Source of the DNA: Galerina marginata
Lineage: Eukaryota > Basidiomycota > Agaricomycetes > Agaricales > Galerinaceae
Direction of reading: 5' to 3'
Length of the DNA: 64,000 bases
Assembly: GCA_023014335.1 (NCBI GenBank)
Contig: JAECYW010000014.1
Location: 434,001 to 498,000, forward strand
The notes beneath the pieces are model-generated. The model was not told where the DNA came from. It saw only the letters and a list, made by a program, of their open reading frames with translations, and did not search any database. The position numbers and the translations under genes are program-made. The stretch's first letter is position 1. Each line of letters opens with the position of its first letter. Positions 36,352 to 48,558 of the stretch are shown here, piece by piece.

Positions 36352-38975
36352 CTAGGACACGTCAACGTATGCGCACTTCTCCCATGCCAAAATCTCGCCG
36401 CGGTCCGTGACGCCTTGGACGTAAAACCTGACTTTGTTGTTCGCGGGCAACGGGAAGGGGAGGTTCTCTGGCAGAACATCGAACCCCTTCTTCTGCCCAT
36501 CCCACCCGGAGGTCCCAATCCAAACGGCCTTGTCGACTGGCCCGACGGTCCACTCATCAGTGAAAGGCTGGGCATATATGTTGAAGTAGAGGAATGACGG
36601 GAACCAGTCGATGGTCGGTTGCCCGTTCCATGCAGATAAAGGGTCTTCTGGAGAGCTGATGCCAATGGAAGTGAGACGAGGGAAGCACACTGCCACTTCC
36701 CAGGTTAGGGTGCCTGAGAAACGTGTGGCTGCTTGAGTGTTGAGTGTTGTAGGAGAGTGGTCAGCCCAGAGGATAATGGGATCTTCTTCGGTGTACGACT
36801 GAGGAAGGTAAGGCGAGACATTGAGTTGGCCTAGCAGGAACGAAAGCTGGACGGCATTTGTTGGTTCTTCTGTCAGGATTGCGATGACTAGGCCGATTGC
36901 AATGTGGCTAGGAGGAGTAGACGTTCCATCTTCTGTTGTGGTCTTGAACTGGATGGTCAATTTGGTCCATCCACCTGAAAGATCTACTGTCGAGGTCGAT
37001 GTGATATCGCAAATGAAGTCCTCTTTAGATCCAGGAAGGGATTTGAGTGTCAGGGCGAATTCGGTATCCACTTGACTTGTCGAACCATTGTCCAATTTAT
37101 AGATGGCAGTGGCCTCATACGATTTGTGAGGGGTTATGCTCAAGGAATGAACAGGAAGCCAAAGGGGTCGGTAGGCCGCGATATCGTCTTCTGAACCAGG
37201 ACATGAAATAGAAAGTCGGACAGAGCTCCCTCCGTTCCAGGCGTCATCCAGGCAAAAAGCTGAAAGAGCAGTTGGGATCTCGTCCTCGCGTTCATCTTCC
37301 CAGTAGAGTTTGGGACAAGGCCACAGCAAGTCGCCAATGCTAGTTTGCTTATCGACGTCCGTCCAACCATTTTGGCTCTGGTAAACTTTGGTGCCATCAA
37401 CAAACCAAGAGAGGCCAGTACCAGGGCAAAATGTGGTATGAAATCGGACCTCAGAAGGATCAGGCGGGGGTTGCTGGAGGAAGAAGGTAGCAATAGGCAA
37501 GAACGGCCCATGCACGCATTCCGGCTCGTTCCTCCTACGCGGCGCCTCCGGAACTTCTACGGTCCCACTGACAGGCCCAACCCACAGCTTGCTCTCGTAC
37601 TCCCACCACTTTTCCCAAGTCCAGCCCGGCTTGTCTTGCTCGCTCTCCCATGTCCACGCCTGTCCGAACAGCGCCACGCTTAGCCCGAGCGGCTCTGGTG
37701 CGATATGTGAGAGAGCTTTGTACGACCCGAACCCGCCGCCCCCATGCGACCCCCGGCCCCAGACGTCGACGCCCATGTAGATGTCCTGAATGGTCTTTGG
37801 CGCGGATTGCGACTGGGATTCGGTGGTGTTTCCGATGAGGGCCGGGTCTAGGTTTAGGAAATATTGAGCAGTTAACGGTGGGTAGTCAAGTCCCCACTGC
37901 GAGAGATTTCAGAGTTGGAATTTAAATACGATGTGGGAAGGAACATACTGTATAGTTGGAGAAGAGTCCTGTGGACGAGAGGAAAAACGGGAGATTGTAG
38001 CTGTTGAGACGATCTTGCCATGCCAGCTGACCGTTGATGACAACACTGTCGTACCTGCAGCAATATTAGTTGCAGTTGAGTTCTTGAACTTGAGACCAAC
38101 TTACCACAAAGTCTGTCCGTGTGGTCCGACCTTTGCGAGGATCTCTGATTGTAGGAGTGTGATCCACGCAGCAAGGGCTCTGGTTTGCTCAAGCCCTCCG
38201 GAGAGCGGACACTCAAAGTTAAGCAAGTATCCGTCAAATCCACGTTCACGAGCGAGCTCTGCCAGTACTTTTGCATAATGAGGCGACAGCGGGAGGGTAA
38301 GGGATGCTGGCGATTTCCCGACTTGACCTGTCTTTGAGGTGGGCATTTTACCAACCAGCAGGCGAAGACAATCTTCTTCGCCGCCGCCTTCAAATATTCT
38401 GAAAATAGAATTCAATTTGCCGAAAAAATGCAGATAGTTCAAGCGTACTTACAGTGTTCCGAGCATCTTGACTCCTTGCCGATGGGCAGCAGAGATCCAT
38501 CCTGGAGGTGGTACAGTGACACGATGGTGTGAAAAGCTATTTCGAAGATAAGATTGACCATATCGCGTAAAATGATAAAATTATCCCAACACTTACTAGA
38601 TAAATGTATCACAAGTCGACCAGAAGTTGAACGTGTAAGATCGAGCAAAAAGACTCTCTGTATAACCTCCCTAATAAAGCTGGGATTCGTTCTCTAAGTT
38701 GGCAGTGCTCGATCTGCCTATGTTTACCTTGTAGTCGTGGCAGACCTTGGAATAATATGTCAGACGTCTACAACGGACGGTCAATAGATTCATACCAGAA
38801 GTTTCCCTCTATTCAGAGACTCTGGACCTGGTCTTCGTGGTGAATATTTTATGATACCCTCGTACCGTCTATTGGCATTTCCAGGTGACCAATTATCCAG
38901 CTCTTTCAGGGACTTGAAATAGTAAGGCTGACGAGGAGATGGCTCCAATTTACCAGTAATTGGCATCCTTTTCAA
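36352..38975 (-). CDS. Cytosolic endo-beta-N-acetylglucosaminidase (GH85, ENGase)
   Basis: The start is ATG at complement 38975 or 38966; there is no signal peptide, as in other cytosolic ENGases. Blocks in order are: PYYFKSLKELDNWSPG, LLVCHDYKGGYTESLF, YTFNFWSTCDTFIYFSHHRV, VPPPGWISAAHRQGVKMLGT, GFDGYLLNFE (the Asn-x-Glu catalytic pair of GH85), LWYDSVVINGQLAWQDRLN and DVWGRGSHGGGGFGSYKAL. A long beta-rich C-terminal region follows, with carbohydrate-binding or Ig-like folds, ending CAYVDVS. About seven introns were placed. The enzyme cleaves the chitobiose core of N-glycans from misfolded or degraded glycoproteins, leaving one GlcNAc. The C-terminal frame from 36352 is uninterrupted for about 470 codons. 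Confidence 0.9.
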
Positions 38976-39244
38976 GATCCAAGGAACCTTGGGAGAATTT
39001 GAAGCAAAAGTTTGGTGGACTGTGGCGGTTCGGTTGGAAAGGATCTCCGGTGGGCCGCGCCGGCAACAATCTCCGCAATTAATTAAGCGGAGCTCAAATT
39101 GTACAGAAACGCGACCTTGCTGCAGTTGCAGCTTTGACTTGTACTTTTCAGAACCGCTGGCTTTATTGCAGCAAAGCTCTAGGAATTGAAGACCTTAGAT
39201 ACCTCGAAACTTTCCTTGATATATCAGTCTTTTCAGGTCGTAAA

Positions 39245-41907
39245 ATGTCGCGAATACCCCAACCGTCGTCTTCCAGGCCTTCTCTCAAACCACCCTCTAC
39301 CCCAGGGAAGTCGAGGATGGCAACTGCCAGCTCCCCAGTAAGAACGCGAACGCAACCCACTAGATCTGCGACTCCGACGAAGACCAAAACTGTGGACAGA
39401 GAACTGGATCCAGTGGCACGAGATACACCGACTTTGAGTATCAAGGAAGCAATTGCATTGAAGAGAGCGCAAGCAAAGAATGCCCAGAAGGCGGTGGGTG
39501 GGGGTGGGTTGGACAATCTCGAGGGTTTGGAAGACGCCTTGCTGGAAAATAAGCCAGAAGAAGAGGCGGACCTCCTTGGGCGACTGTCAGTTCGCGATTC
39601 AATTGAACAGGCGAGGAGCACAGGTGACGGCCAATTTCTCTTGCATGCCACGTATTGAACTCAATAATAAGGTCTTTTCCAAAAGGTTCTTTGAACCTTG
39701 CTACTCGATCGTTGCCTTGTCTACCATCTGCGCTTTTTGAGATCCATCTCGGTCTAACCCCAAACCCTCTGAAATCGGTGCCCAACGAACCTGTTTTGCC
39801 TCCTTCCGAGTCGAAGCCAGGTCGGCTACGTGGTGATAAACCTGCCTGGTTCGAAGCCCAGGACCTCACAGTCCTGAAGGCATGGGACAATGCCATTCAG
39901 GAAATTCAACACGAACTTTCTCTGTTCGGTTCGCTGAAGACCATCGATGTAAGATTTGAGCATCTAATTCGTATATTCCTTTGCTCATTATATACTAGTT
40001 GCACAAGAACAAGTTGATGTCTCTTCCGAACAGTTTCGCGGATTTGACGTCCCTCACTGTTCTGGACCTATCGCACAACGCTCTCACATCAATCCCGGAT
40101 AAAATGTTTGCACTTCCAGAGTTGACCACCCTCAATTTGTCTCATAACCACCTTACGGGGTTGCCCTTCGATGCCCCGTTCGCTGATAGCAATGGTCGAA
40201 CAAGGGCTAACCAACAAAGTAGCGGAGGATTCTTTACTCCAGTTGTTACACATTCTACCACGCCGTTACCCCGTCTTCTCGTCCTAGACGTATCCTACAA
40301 CAAGATTGTAGCCAACGCCATCAACGACTCCATCCCAGTGTCACTGACCAAGTTCGATCTGTCAGGCAATCCACTTGGCCCCTCTCAAAAGCTCTTGCGA
40401 AGCCTTTCATCCTTGAAGAGACTAAAGGAGCTGAAGTTCGAAAAATCCGAACTGGGCGATGACTCATTCCCATCCGACGTGTTTCCTCCTACTCCATTTG
40501 TCGCCCTTCGTTTACTGGACCTATCGGAAACACAAGTCAGCCTCGGCATCGCAAAGGATGCCCTGAAGGAAATGAAGCAGGAGTTAAACTTCGATTTTTC
40601 GACTGAAGACCCCCCAGCAGGTGTTACCCGCGTGCTTGTTGGCAAACAAATATTGAAGGAGCCTTGGGAATTGGAGCTAGAGCGTCGGGCAAAGGCAAGG
40701 GTGGCTGCAACGTCGCCTTTTGGCGATGACTGGTCGGAGCCAGCTCCTGTACAACGTTCTACACCCACACCTACTGGAAGGTCGTCTGCAGCTGCACTTA
40801 AACCGCCCCCAGCGTCACCAGTGAAACCGAAACCAGTCGTGAAAGAAGCCTGGGAAATTGAGGCAGAACAGGGCTTACTTACCGAAGGCGGAAAGAGGCG
40901 AGCGAGAGCAGCAGCAGCAGCTCAGGCTCAGTCTGCGGCAGAAGGGCCATCTCAGGCGTCTAGCAGTGCCCAGGATTCTTCTCCTCCTACCAATACATCA
41001 CCCTCATCGACAGGACCTGGTTTGAGTAATCCACAATATTTTACTCAGAATACGCAAACACTCCGACTTCCTGCCTCTGCAGCACCGACGAAGTCTGCAG
41101 GACATGGTCGTGCCTTTTCCATGGCTGCCCCGTCATCCTCGTCTTTCTCATCAGGTCTATCCTCCCGCAATGGCGATCTGGTGGTCCCAACGCCCACCTT
41201 ACCCCTGGCCGCCATCGTCGCACAACCATTTTCTCAATCACTGCGAGTCCTCATCCTGGCCAATCGCCGTATGGATAGATCGTTCTCTCTTCCATCCTTT
41301 TCGGACAGTTTAAGTGGTTTCTTGCCAAACCTGGAAGAGCTCGATCTGGAAGGCTGTAACCTTACTGACCTAGTACAGGTATCCCAAGCATCGGACGCAG
41401 GCTCGGGCGCAAATACACCACCTCGGTCAAACGAACTTGTCATACCGACACTAGCAAAGCTGTTTCCCAGTCTTCGGACTCTCAACCTCTCATACAACGC
41501 ATTTACCAACGCATCACTTACTCCGGAGGCCCTGTCCAACCTCGTCCTGACATCGCCGCATCGGAAAGGATTGCGTCATCTGCGTCTTCGCGGGAACCGA
41601 ATCTCTGAATTGGATGGATTCCTAGGGCTTGCCGAAGCCTTCAAGGGGAATCGAGAAGTTCCAGGGTGGAAGTTGGAAGAATTGGATTTGAGGGACAATG
41701 AGATCGGCAGGCTACCGCCTGAGCTGGGCCTTCTCCCACTGGACGTCTTTTTAGTTGATGGGAATACGTAAGTCTGCAAGCACCGTTTTTGTTGCTAACG
41801 ACTGACGACCTGTTTATGTCGACAGTTTCCGTGTTCCTCAGCGCCGTGTCTGGGAGCGAGAAGGCACGAAGGGCCTTTTGAGCTGGCTGCGGGGAAGGAT
41901 TGAATGA
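39245..41907 (+). CDS. Leucine-rich repeat protein (LRRC40-like)
   Basis: ATG 39245 (MSRIPQPSSSRPSLKPPSTP) begins a basic Ser/Pro/Thr-rich tail. A helical segment follows (TLSIKEAIALKRAQAKNAQK). After introns near 39620-39690 and 39950-39998, a first LRR block starts (LMSLPNSFADLTSLTVLDLS, HNALTSIPDKMFALPELTTL). A long low-complexity insert rich in Pro, Ala and Ser (about 40700-41200) separates it from a second LRR block (LRTLNLSYNAFTNASLTPEA, LEELDLRDNEIGRLPPELGL). The last exon ends RVWEREGTKGLLSWLRGRIE. The split LRR with this closing motif resembles fungal and animal LRRC40-type proteins, whose role is poorly known; LRRs bind protein partners. A nuclear or cytosolic location is likely since there is no signal peptide. 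Confidence 0.8.
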
Positions 41908-42361
41908 TCGGCGAAAAAACCTATACGGTCACCACTATGATACATTCTGCATTCAAAGGAGCATGGTACTTGCAATGATATTCTGTCGATTATACGTTTA
42001 CAGCGTGACGCGTGACAGATGACAATCCAAGACCACAAGCTGTGTGACTTTTCGCGTTTAGTCCCGCCCACCTCGCCCAAATTGGAATGCCCTGCTTGTG
42101 GAACAGATCCTGTCAGATGCTGCACAGAGGCCGCACTAAGCATCCCGGGACGAGGATGCGGCTCCTGTGAAAGCAGAGCAGAGGTTGAAAGCTCGTGAAC
42201 TGTATAAAGTGGCCCCAGATGCAACGCTTGTCTTTCCTCTCTCCTCTTAATTCACATCTTTCCCGATTGCTTCTAGATTAACCGGAAAGCAAACGAAGGA
42301 TACTTTCAATAACATATATTTGACTTCCACGATTGTATACGCACCGAGGGTATCAAGCACC
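41908..42361. other. Intergenic region
   Basis: No gene was seen. It holds the LRR 3-prime UTR and the promoter of the membrane-protein gene. Confidence 0.4.
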
Positions 42362-44850
42362 ATGGCGGAGTCAACCGAGGGCATACCCTTTCCATCCATG
42401 GACGATATGCCGGAAATATCTGTACAGGAGGGGACCTTAACCCCAAGTCCAGGTGTGTATAAAGAGAATAGCTGTTATGCTCTTGGTAGAACTTATATGT
42501 CTGATGTTTAATCACAGAACCCAGCATGATGAATTCAGCGTCAACCGCTAACAGTCCTGGTGAGCAAGTCAGCAATCCATCCAGGACTCCATTCAACGTC
42601 TTTCAGTGGAATCACATAACACTACTTCGTCCTCAAAGTTGACATCCTCTGACAAGTTGACTGCTCTGCCTCCTACTGGCCCGAATCCCATGGCCAATTT
42701 CAGTCGTCCTACGCGCTCTTCGACTTTCGCAATGAGCAATATCAAACGCGGCTGGCGTCATAGTTTCGACGCTTCGACACCTCTCCCGTCCACTTACGCT
42801 TCAGATCACGACTTGTCTATGTTGAGCCATGGTGTATGGGCTCAGCAAAATTTCGGCGTCCAAGGCCACCATAAACAAGGCACGCCAGAGAGTGGGTCTG
42901 GAGGAAAGGAAACGCCGAAACAAAGGATTTCGTTCGATAGTGATCATAACTCATTGCCTACTATGCGCAGTGTGGGTCAAGGTTGGTCTTCATTTATTTG
43001 TCGTTGTCGAAATGTTGTTGTAACTTCTAATGCCGCTCATAGCATTTTCTAGATTAGGACACGGCAGTGACCCTCCCGTACCTTCGCCTCCATTGCGTGT
43101 TTCTCCTTTTCAAGGACATCGTGATGAGTCGACGAGTCGCAATGAACAACACCTAAGCTCTCGGTCTCCTTCCCAATCAAGGTCGAGAGCAACTTCTCCA
43201 CTCCGTATCCTGCAACAATGGTCGTCCGGGTTCCATCGCGGACATCGTGCTGCTTCAGACGATCCATTTGTTCCTGTCGACCCCTTCAAACTGAAGACTA
43301 GATTCCCTTTCTGTCCGCCACCCACTCGTAATCAGGACGTTGAAGTCGGCGGATCTGCTGCCAGCGGCGCATATGACTGCGATGACCTGCTGCCCATCGA
43401 CTCAGTGCAGTCCTTCTTCCGAGACTCTCGTATTTTTATGGCGGATGTCTTACCCCGAGAGCTTTACCTCAATCTCTTGCTTCGTTTACCGGCCATGTAT
43501 TTCTCTCGCGTTGCTCGTATATTCGAAGATGCAGACGTTAGTCGACCAGATATCCAGCGCATGATCAGTGCATCCCGCGGAGGAGCGCGAGGAGGGCCGG
43601 AGATTCCGATGCTATCCGGCTCACCAGATCCCAATGTTCCGGTGCATAGTAGTCCACCACTCAACAGGCCCACATTCCCTCCTGCGGACATTTCTGGAAT
43701 TGGGCCCTCAACCCAGGTCGGCGCTGCCCCTGGAGCAACCATAATACACACACACCTTCCTTTTCCGGACGAATGGACTCCTCCTCTTGTCTCGCCCGCA
43801 TTGATTCGCTTCAAGCATTCCTGGGAGACCTTTACAGATTCGCTATTGAGAGAATGGAAGACTTTGAATGTCGTCTCCGCCTTGCTCGCTTCGTACGTCT
43901 CCTTGTCTGAAACGAAAAGAATAGATGCTTATGCTCTTGAATTGGTTTTAGTGCTATTCTTACTATTTTCCAGATACCCGATGCTGCAGACGATCCTGTT
44001 ACACGCACTTTTACGTTGCTATCATTAATCTGTGCTTTAATGAGTCTTTCGTATGGATGTATGTATATTGTGAGGTTTGGCACTATGCGAAGTATGGCTC
44101 ATGCCTCTAGATGGGCGGAGGTACGTTCTGCTTCTGTTCAGAAGTAAAGTTTTGTTCACATTTCGGTTCTATAGGAAGCACAGAAAACAAAGACTTTGAT
44201 TTGGTGGAATGTATGGGTATTTCTTGCAACTCCTGCTGTGTGGATGGCTTGGTTCGTCTTTTTTTACGTGGTCCTTAGACTTTATTAAACGCTGTTACCT
44301 TAGGGCAATGCTACTCTTCCTCTCGTCCATCCTCTCGTTTGTATGGCGAACCGGGTCAGTTCTTGATCCTGAAAGTCGTCCTCCTCTTGGAGCCCGTGCA
44401 GTACTGGGCCCACGGATCATAATCACCTCAGTGTTGGCCCTAGGGTTTATTTATCTCTTCCTAATCATCAGGACGTTCAAGAAGTACGGCTCGCAGCAGA
44501 ACTCCGCCCGAGAACTTCTTCGAGCCGGGTCAAGCAAGGCTAAGGGAGATGTTAATGATAACAGCCACAGACATGAAAGTAAGGTAAAGAAGTCGAGGTT
44601 GGGCAACGACGAGGTCGAGATGGAACGTCGGGGACGAGAACGGGAGAGAAGTACATCGGCACATATCAGGCGTAAAGAGGAAACGGAAAGGAAACATAGG
44701 AGAGATAGCAGTGAGCACGGTTCGAAGAGAGGTGTGTCGGGGCTGGGTTCTGGTTCTAGGGTTTATTCTCGCGATGAGGGCCTAGAAGTTAGGATGGAAA
44801 TGGACTTGAAGGTCCCTGGGGACAATAACGTCGAGGAAACAACGAAATGA
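42362..44850 (+). CDS. Multi-pass membrane protein, unknown function
   Basis: ATG 42362 (MAESTEGIPFPSMDDMPEIS) starts a long Ser/Pro-rich cytosolic-type region in short exons. A conserved-looking block follows (YDCDDLLPIDSVQSFFRDSR, then PRELYLNLLLRLPAMYFSRV). A hydrophobic half then shows about four membrane segments: near FTLLSLICALMSLSYGCMYI, VWVFLATPAVWMAW, AMLLFLSSILSFVWRTG and IIITSVLALGFIYLFLIIRT. The C-terminal tail is highly charged (ERRGRERERSTSAHIRRKEE). The topology suggests both long tails face the cytosol. I recognise it only as a type widespread in Agaricomycetes without an assigned function. Confidence 0.75.
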
Positions 44851-45197
44851 AGATCCAAAAGAAATCATGCTCGATGGGAGCTGGACCCCGAACTTCTGGA
44901 TGGGACTGTCGATTGTTGACCAACTGCATCCGAAACTTCATTGTCAATGGACAAGTCGAATTCGCCCATGCCACTGGGTCCGTAGGGGTGATTGCCCAAC
45001 GTGTCTTCCCGAGATTTCATTCGTCGATTTCTCATAAATTCCAAGAAATATAAATAATCAAATTCCATCTCTAAACTATTTCGAGGAAATTCGACAGGGT
45101 TATCTGGCCATCATCTGCTCACCAACAACTATCGAGGATCATCAAAATCTCGGGAGATCCGTAGTCGATGACTCCGTCTTATATTTATTGTGTCCTT
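44851..45197. other. Convergent intergenic region
   Basis: No gene was seen between the two 3-prime ends. Confidence 0.4.
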
Positions 45198-46288
45198 TCA
45201 TAACAGGTTTCCGAGTGCTGTACCAAGGCTTGTCAGTGCATTTCCAAGATGGTCTGCCAAGCCTGACAGGCCAGTGTGTTCATGAGGGCCGACAAGACCT
45301 GCTTTAGGCTTGGACTCCACATTTACGTTGTTAGACGCGTCGGACGCGTCGGATGCGTTGAGGGTGCTGGTATCGTTGGGGGTGTCATCGGGAGTGTTAG
45401 AGTCGTTGGGAGTGTCGGGGTTCGGGGTGTCGGGGTTGGGTGTACTAGAGTCCTTGGAGGTGTCATCGGGAGTGTCAGAGTCGTTGGGAGTGTCAGAGAC
45501 CTTGGAAGTGTCTGAGTCGTCTGGAGTGTCAGTGTCGTTCGGAGTGTCAGTGTCGTTGGGAGTGTCGGGGTTTGGGGTGTCGGGGTTGGGTGTACTAGAG
45601 TCGTTGGAGGCGTCAGAGTCCGAGTCATCGGGCGCGTCAGGATCGTTGGGACTCGGAGTGTCCGAGTCGTCGGGTGAATCGTCGGGTGAATCGTCGTTTC
45701 TATCATCCCTGAGACCGAGGCTATCCAGAACTATAGGACATTTAGTGTTCGGATTGATCAAGGAGGCTTTCTTTTAAAAAAAAACTGGGCTAACACATAC
45801 ATTCACTGCCACCGACTACTCTCATTTCACCACCGAGAAGGTGCGCAAGGTTTTTCGGGACTGGTGCTTTGGAATCGGCGAACTAATCTTTGGTATATAA
45901 TTCTTGCATAAATACTTACTGTTAGGAAGCAGCTCGGACCCAGTGTCCAAATTAATATTGTCGAAATTGCCGCCATCAATGGCGTCCCTGGGTCCGAGGC
46001 TATTGGTATAGCCATCTACGATTGGGAGACGCCAAAAAGACGTCAGAAAACCAAAACTTGACTAAATTGGAATAGGGTTAGGACTCACGCGCACGGTCGG
46101 CCAAGTCTGGAAAATGAAAACTGAGAGTCAGTGAACCGGACTCAATGAACAACTATTAACGCACAGGGAAGTAATTGCTCGTTCGCTTCCTTGTTGGGAG
46201 TTTGGTGGCTCACCAGGCTCAGAAGTGGGCTAGAAATTACACCATGCAAGAGAGTAAGAGCAACGAGGACGAGAGAAAGCTTCAACAT
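45198..46288 (-). CDS. Secreted Asp/Pro/Ser/Thr-rich repeat protein
   Basis: The start is ATG at complement 46288, beginning a signal peptide (MLKLSLVLVALTLLHGVISS). Short exons follow (DLADRA near 46098; DGYTNSLGPRDAIDGGNFDN near 45970-46016). A large last exon starts VLDSLGLRDDRNDDSPDD. This exon is dominated by imperfect repeats of TPNDSDTP, TPNPDTPNPDTP and DDTSKDSS. The C-terminus is non-repetitive (LVGPHEHTGLSGLADHLGNA). The acidic, O-glycosylatable composition fits a secreted or wall-associated structural or calcium-binding protein; there is no enzyme motif. Two exons carry the same SLGxRD motif, hinting at exon duplication. The TATA-like sequence at 46358-46365 supports this start. 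Confidence 0.7.
45405..45612. repeat. Internal tandem duplication in the secreted repeat gene
   Basis: Two copies of a block (about 45409-45465 and 45557-45612) share gggagtgtcggggttyggg followed by gtgtactagagtc, offset by 148 bp. Shorter 15 bp units of the gtcgttgggagtgtc type lie between them. Confidence 0.7.
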
Positions 46289-46357
46289 TTTGTTATCTGT
46301 GTGTCTGGGTAGTCACTGTGGTGGAAATCGATGAGGCTCTGATAATGAGGCAGATGA

Positions 46358-46365
46358 TTTTTATA
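46358..46365 (-). promoter_or_regulatory. TATA box candidate of the secreted repeat gene
   Basis: On the minus strand this reads TATAAAAA, about 70 bp before the start codon at 46288. Confidence 0.55.
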
Positions 46366-47139
46366 CCTTGCAAGCCTCGTAGAGACCCCCATGGGTGCTA
46401 GGACATGCATACTAGGTTGACACGACACACAACTCATTCCGCACCATTCAACTTGAAGGCTAAGGAGTCGCCTTCTAGTACACGTGGGCGTAGCTCACAG
46501 CGAGTAATAAAGAGCGGAGATTATGTCCTTGTCGTCGTTCTCCAATCGTGACTTATCAAATGTCCGACAGCAAATGGTTATAGGAAGAAAAATGGTGATA
46601 GTCTTGTGCATTTCTGCGGCTTTGAAGACAGTCTGCTCTAATTTGGTGCATTGGAGGTGGCAACTGGCACTAGAGCACGGTGGACTATTTGTGGATAATA
46701 ATATAGGTTTATGACATAGTTGATTGAAATCTAGGCATGTGCGCCACACAATCGATCCAGTTTTTACTCTTTATGGTTACCCGGGATTATCGGAGTTAGC
46801 GATATGCCCACGTTTTTGGGACGATTATGGTACAGTACCATTAAATCCGTAGTTGAGTCTAATTATTCATGCTAAACATGAAGCCCGCTAGTATAGTCCA
46901 GAAACTTTCAAGAAATTTTGGGCTTTAACTTCATTCACCCTTTCTTGCTCGTAAGCAACCGTGACCCAGCGTCCGAAGCACGGCATACCTCATTCACGAC
47001 CCAATGCTCCAACTAGTTCCGACTAACCGTAGAGGATAAGGATAGTTAGGCTTGTATTTATTCGTTGGATTATAAACATTACTAATTGTATTAGAGTCCG
47101 TTCTTCAGTCAAAGCTCCTCGCTCGCTATAACAGCTTCC
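46366..47139. other. Intergenic region without a supported gene
   Basis: Only short frames were found, none protein-like. Confidence 0.4.
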
Positions 47140-48439
47140 CTACACCTTCGGCAAGAACTCGCGCTTAAGTGGGGCAAATCCCATTCGCATCTTGTAGTGC
47201 GCGGGATTGAACGAACCGAAGTCGAAGACCGAGTAGAAGTTCCTCAACCACACCGACCCGATAATGATGTTCTGGCTGTCCCAGAAATTGAACGGAGGGA
47301 AGCAATGGTCATCGTCAACATAGCCTGGGATTGCCAGCATGCTGCCGGTGACAGTGAATGTCTGCAATTTTCCTTCCACGCCTAAAGTGAGGGAAACAGA
47401 CCAGTCGTCGGTGAAGTCGGAGCAGAGCGGCCGGAGACCGCTTGTAAGAGACTCGAAGGTCCAGGGTGTCGCGGCGTATATGGCGGAGACATATTGCTGA
47501 GGTACGGTTATCGTTGCAGCACCTACTCGTAAGCGACGAGATGAGTAATGAACTACGCTAATATCGGATGGCGAAGCTTACCAGTATCAGCGACAACCGA
47601 TCCAGTCCAGGGCATGTTAAATTTCGTGCCATTAACCGAGTTTGTAATATTTAAGGAATGGAAAGGCGTCTTGTAGACCTGGAAAGGAGAAGAAAGGTCG
47701 ACAAACTTCACTTCTTTATCCGAATACTTCTTCTCTCGGCTTCCACCAAGGGTCAGGACGCCATTGTTGTCAGGACTTGAATTAGCGACGGTGGGTAACG
47801 CAGAGCCCTTGTAGATGCCAAAGCGAGGCTGGTCAGCGAGACCCTTCTGCATAATGGTCTCGAAGAAGCTCGTCGTATTCGGGAACGCAATCGAGCTGGA
47901 CGCAAGGCCCAGGAAACCGTCAGCAGCCAGACTCGACCATGTGCTCTTCGTGATGGCTGCAAAATTCAAGGGGAAAGTGGTGTGGCCAACCGTCACAACA
48001 TCCGAGGCAAGAAGGCCAGTAACGGTGCCACCAGAGTACTCGATGGAGTCGGTGATGGCGCTGAATTCTTTGCCCGTGTGTGATGCAGACATGTTATAGA
48101 CGTTTCGGTTAAGCCTAGATTGGAGTGTTATTGGATAGTACATTGTGTAAATGATGATGGAATTACTCACCCGCTTCCGTTAGGGCAGTTCTCTGTGCTG
48201 CAAGTCGAGTCGATAAGCCAAAGTGTCGATGAGCCGGTATCAAACATGAGGGCGTGATCGACGGGCGGGGTCCCTACACCAACATGGACGACTGACTATG
48301 ATGATTATTAGCACTGCTTTGGCAATAAAGCATATAACAATTTGCGCACGTATGATTCTTGGACACTGATTTTGAGGTCAAGGACGCTGGCAGCGGTCGT
48401 GGAAAGGATTACAACCCCAGCGACAATTGATTTCATCAT
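47140..48439 (-). CDS. Pepsin-like aspartic protease (family A1)
   Basis: The start is ATG at complement 48439 (MMKSIVAGVVILSTTAAS, a signal peptide). Blocks in order: SVVHVGVGTPPVDHALMFDT, with the first active site FDTGSSTLWLID; TGLLASDVVTVGHTTFPL; DGFLGLASSSIAFPN; NGVLTLGGSREKKYSDKEV; SVVADTGAATITVP, the second active site, interrupted by an intron after DTG; and IIIGSVWLRNFYSVFDFG, the usual C-terminal block. Both catalytic Asp-Thr-Gly triads are present. There is almost no propeptide between the signal sequence and the mature start, which is short for the family and may mean a missed exon. The enzyme should be a secreted acid endoprotease. A CATAAATA element lies near 48551-48558 on the minus strand. 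Confidence 0.87.
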
Positions 48440-48558
48440 GTTGGGGGTAGGTCGAGCCGAGACTAAGGATAAATGAAAGTGGAATATTCCTGAGTGAATT
48501 AGAGTAAGGAGGAGGATACAATAGATAAGACGGAGAAGCAACGAGCCTCATATTTATG

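Noticed and set aside
45310..45777. 155-codon Val/Ser/Gly-rich frame on the plus strand
   Set aside because: It is a mirror of the Asp/Pro/Ser/Thr repeat exon on the other strand, which has a signal-peptide exon and the better gene model.
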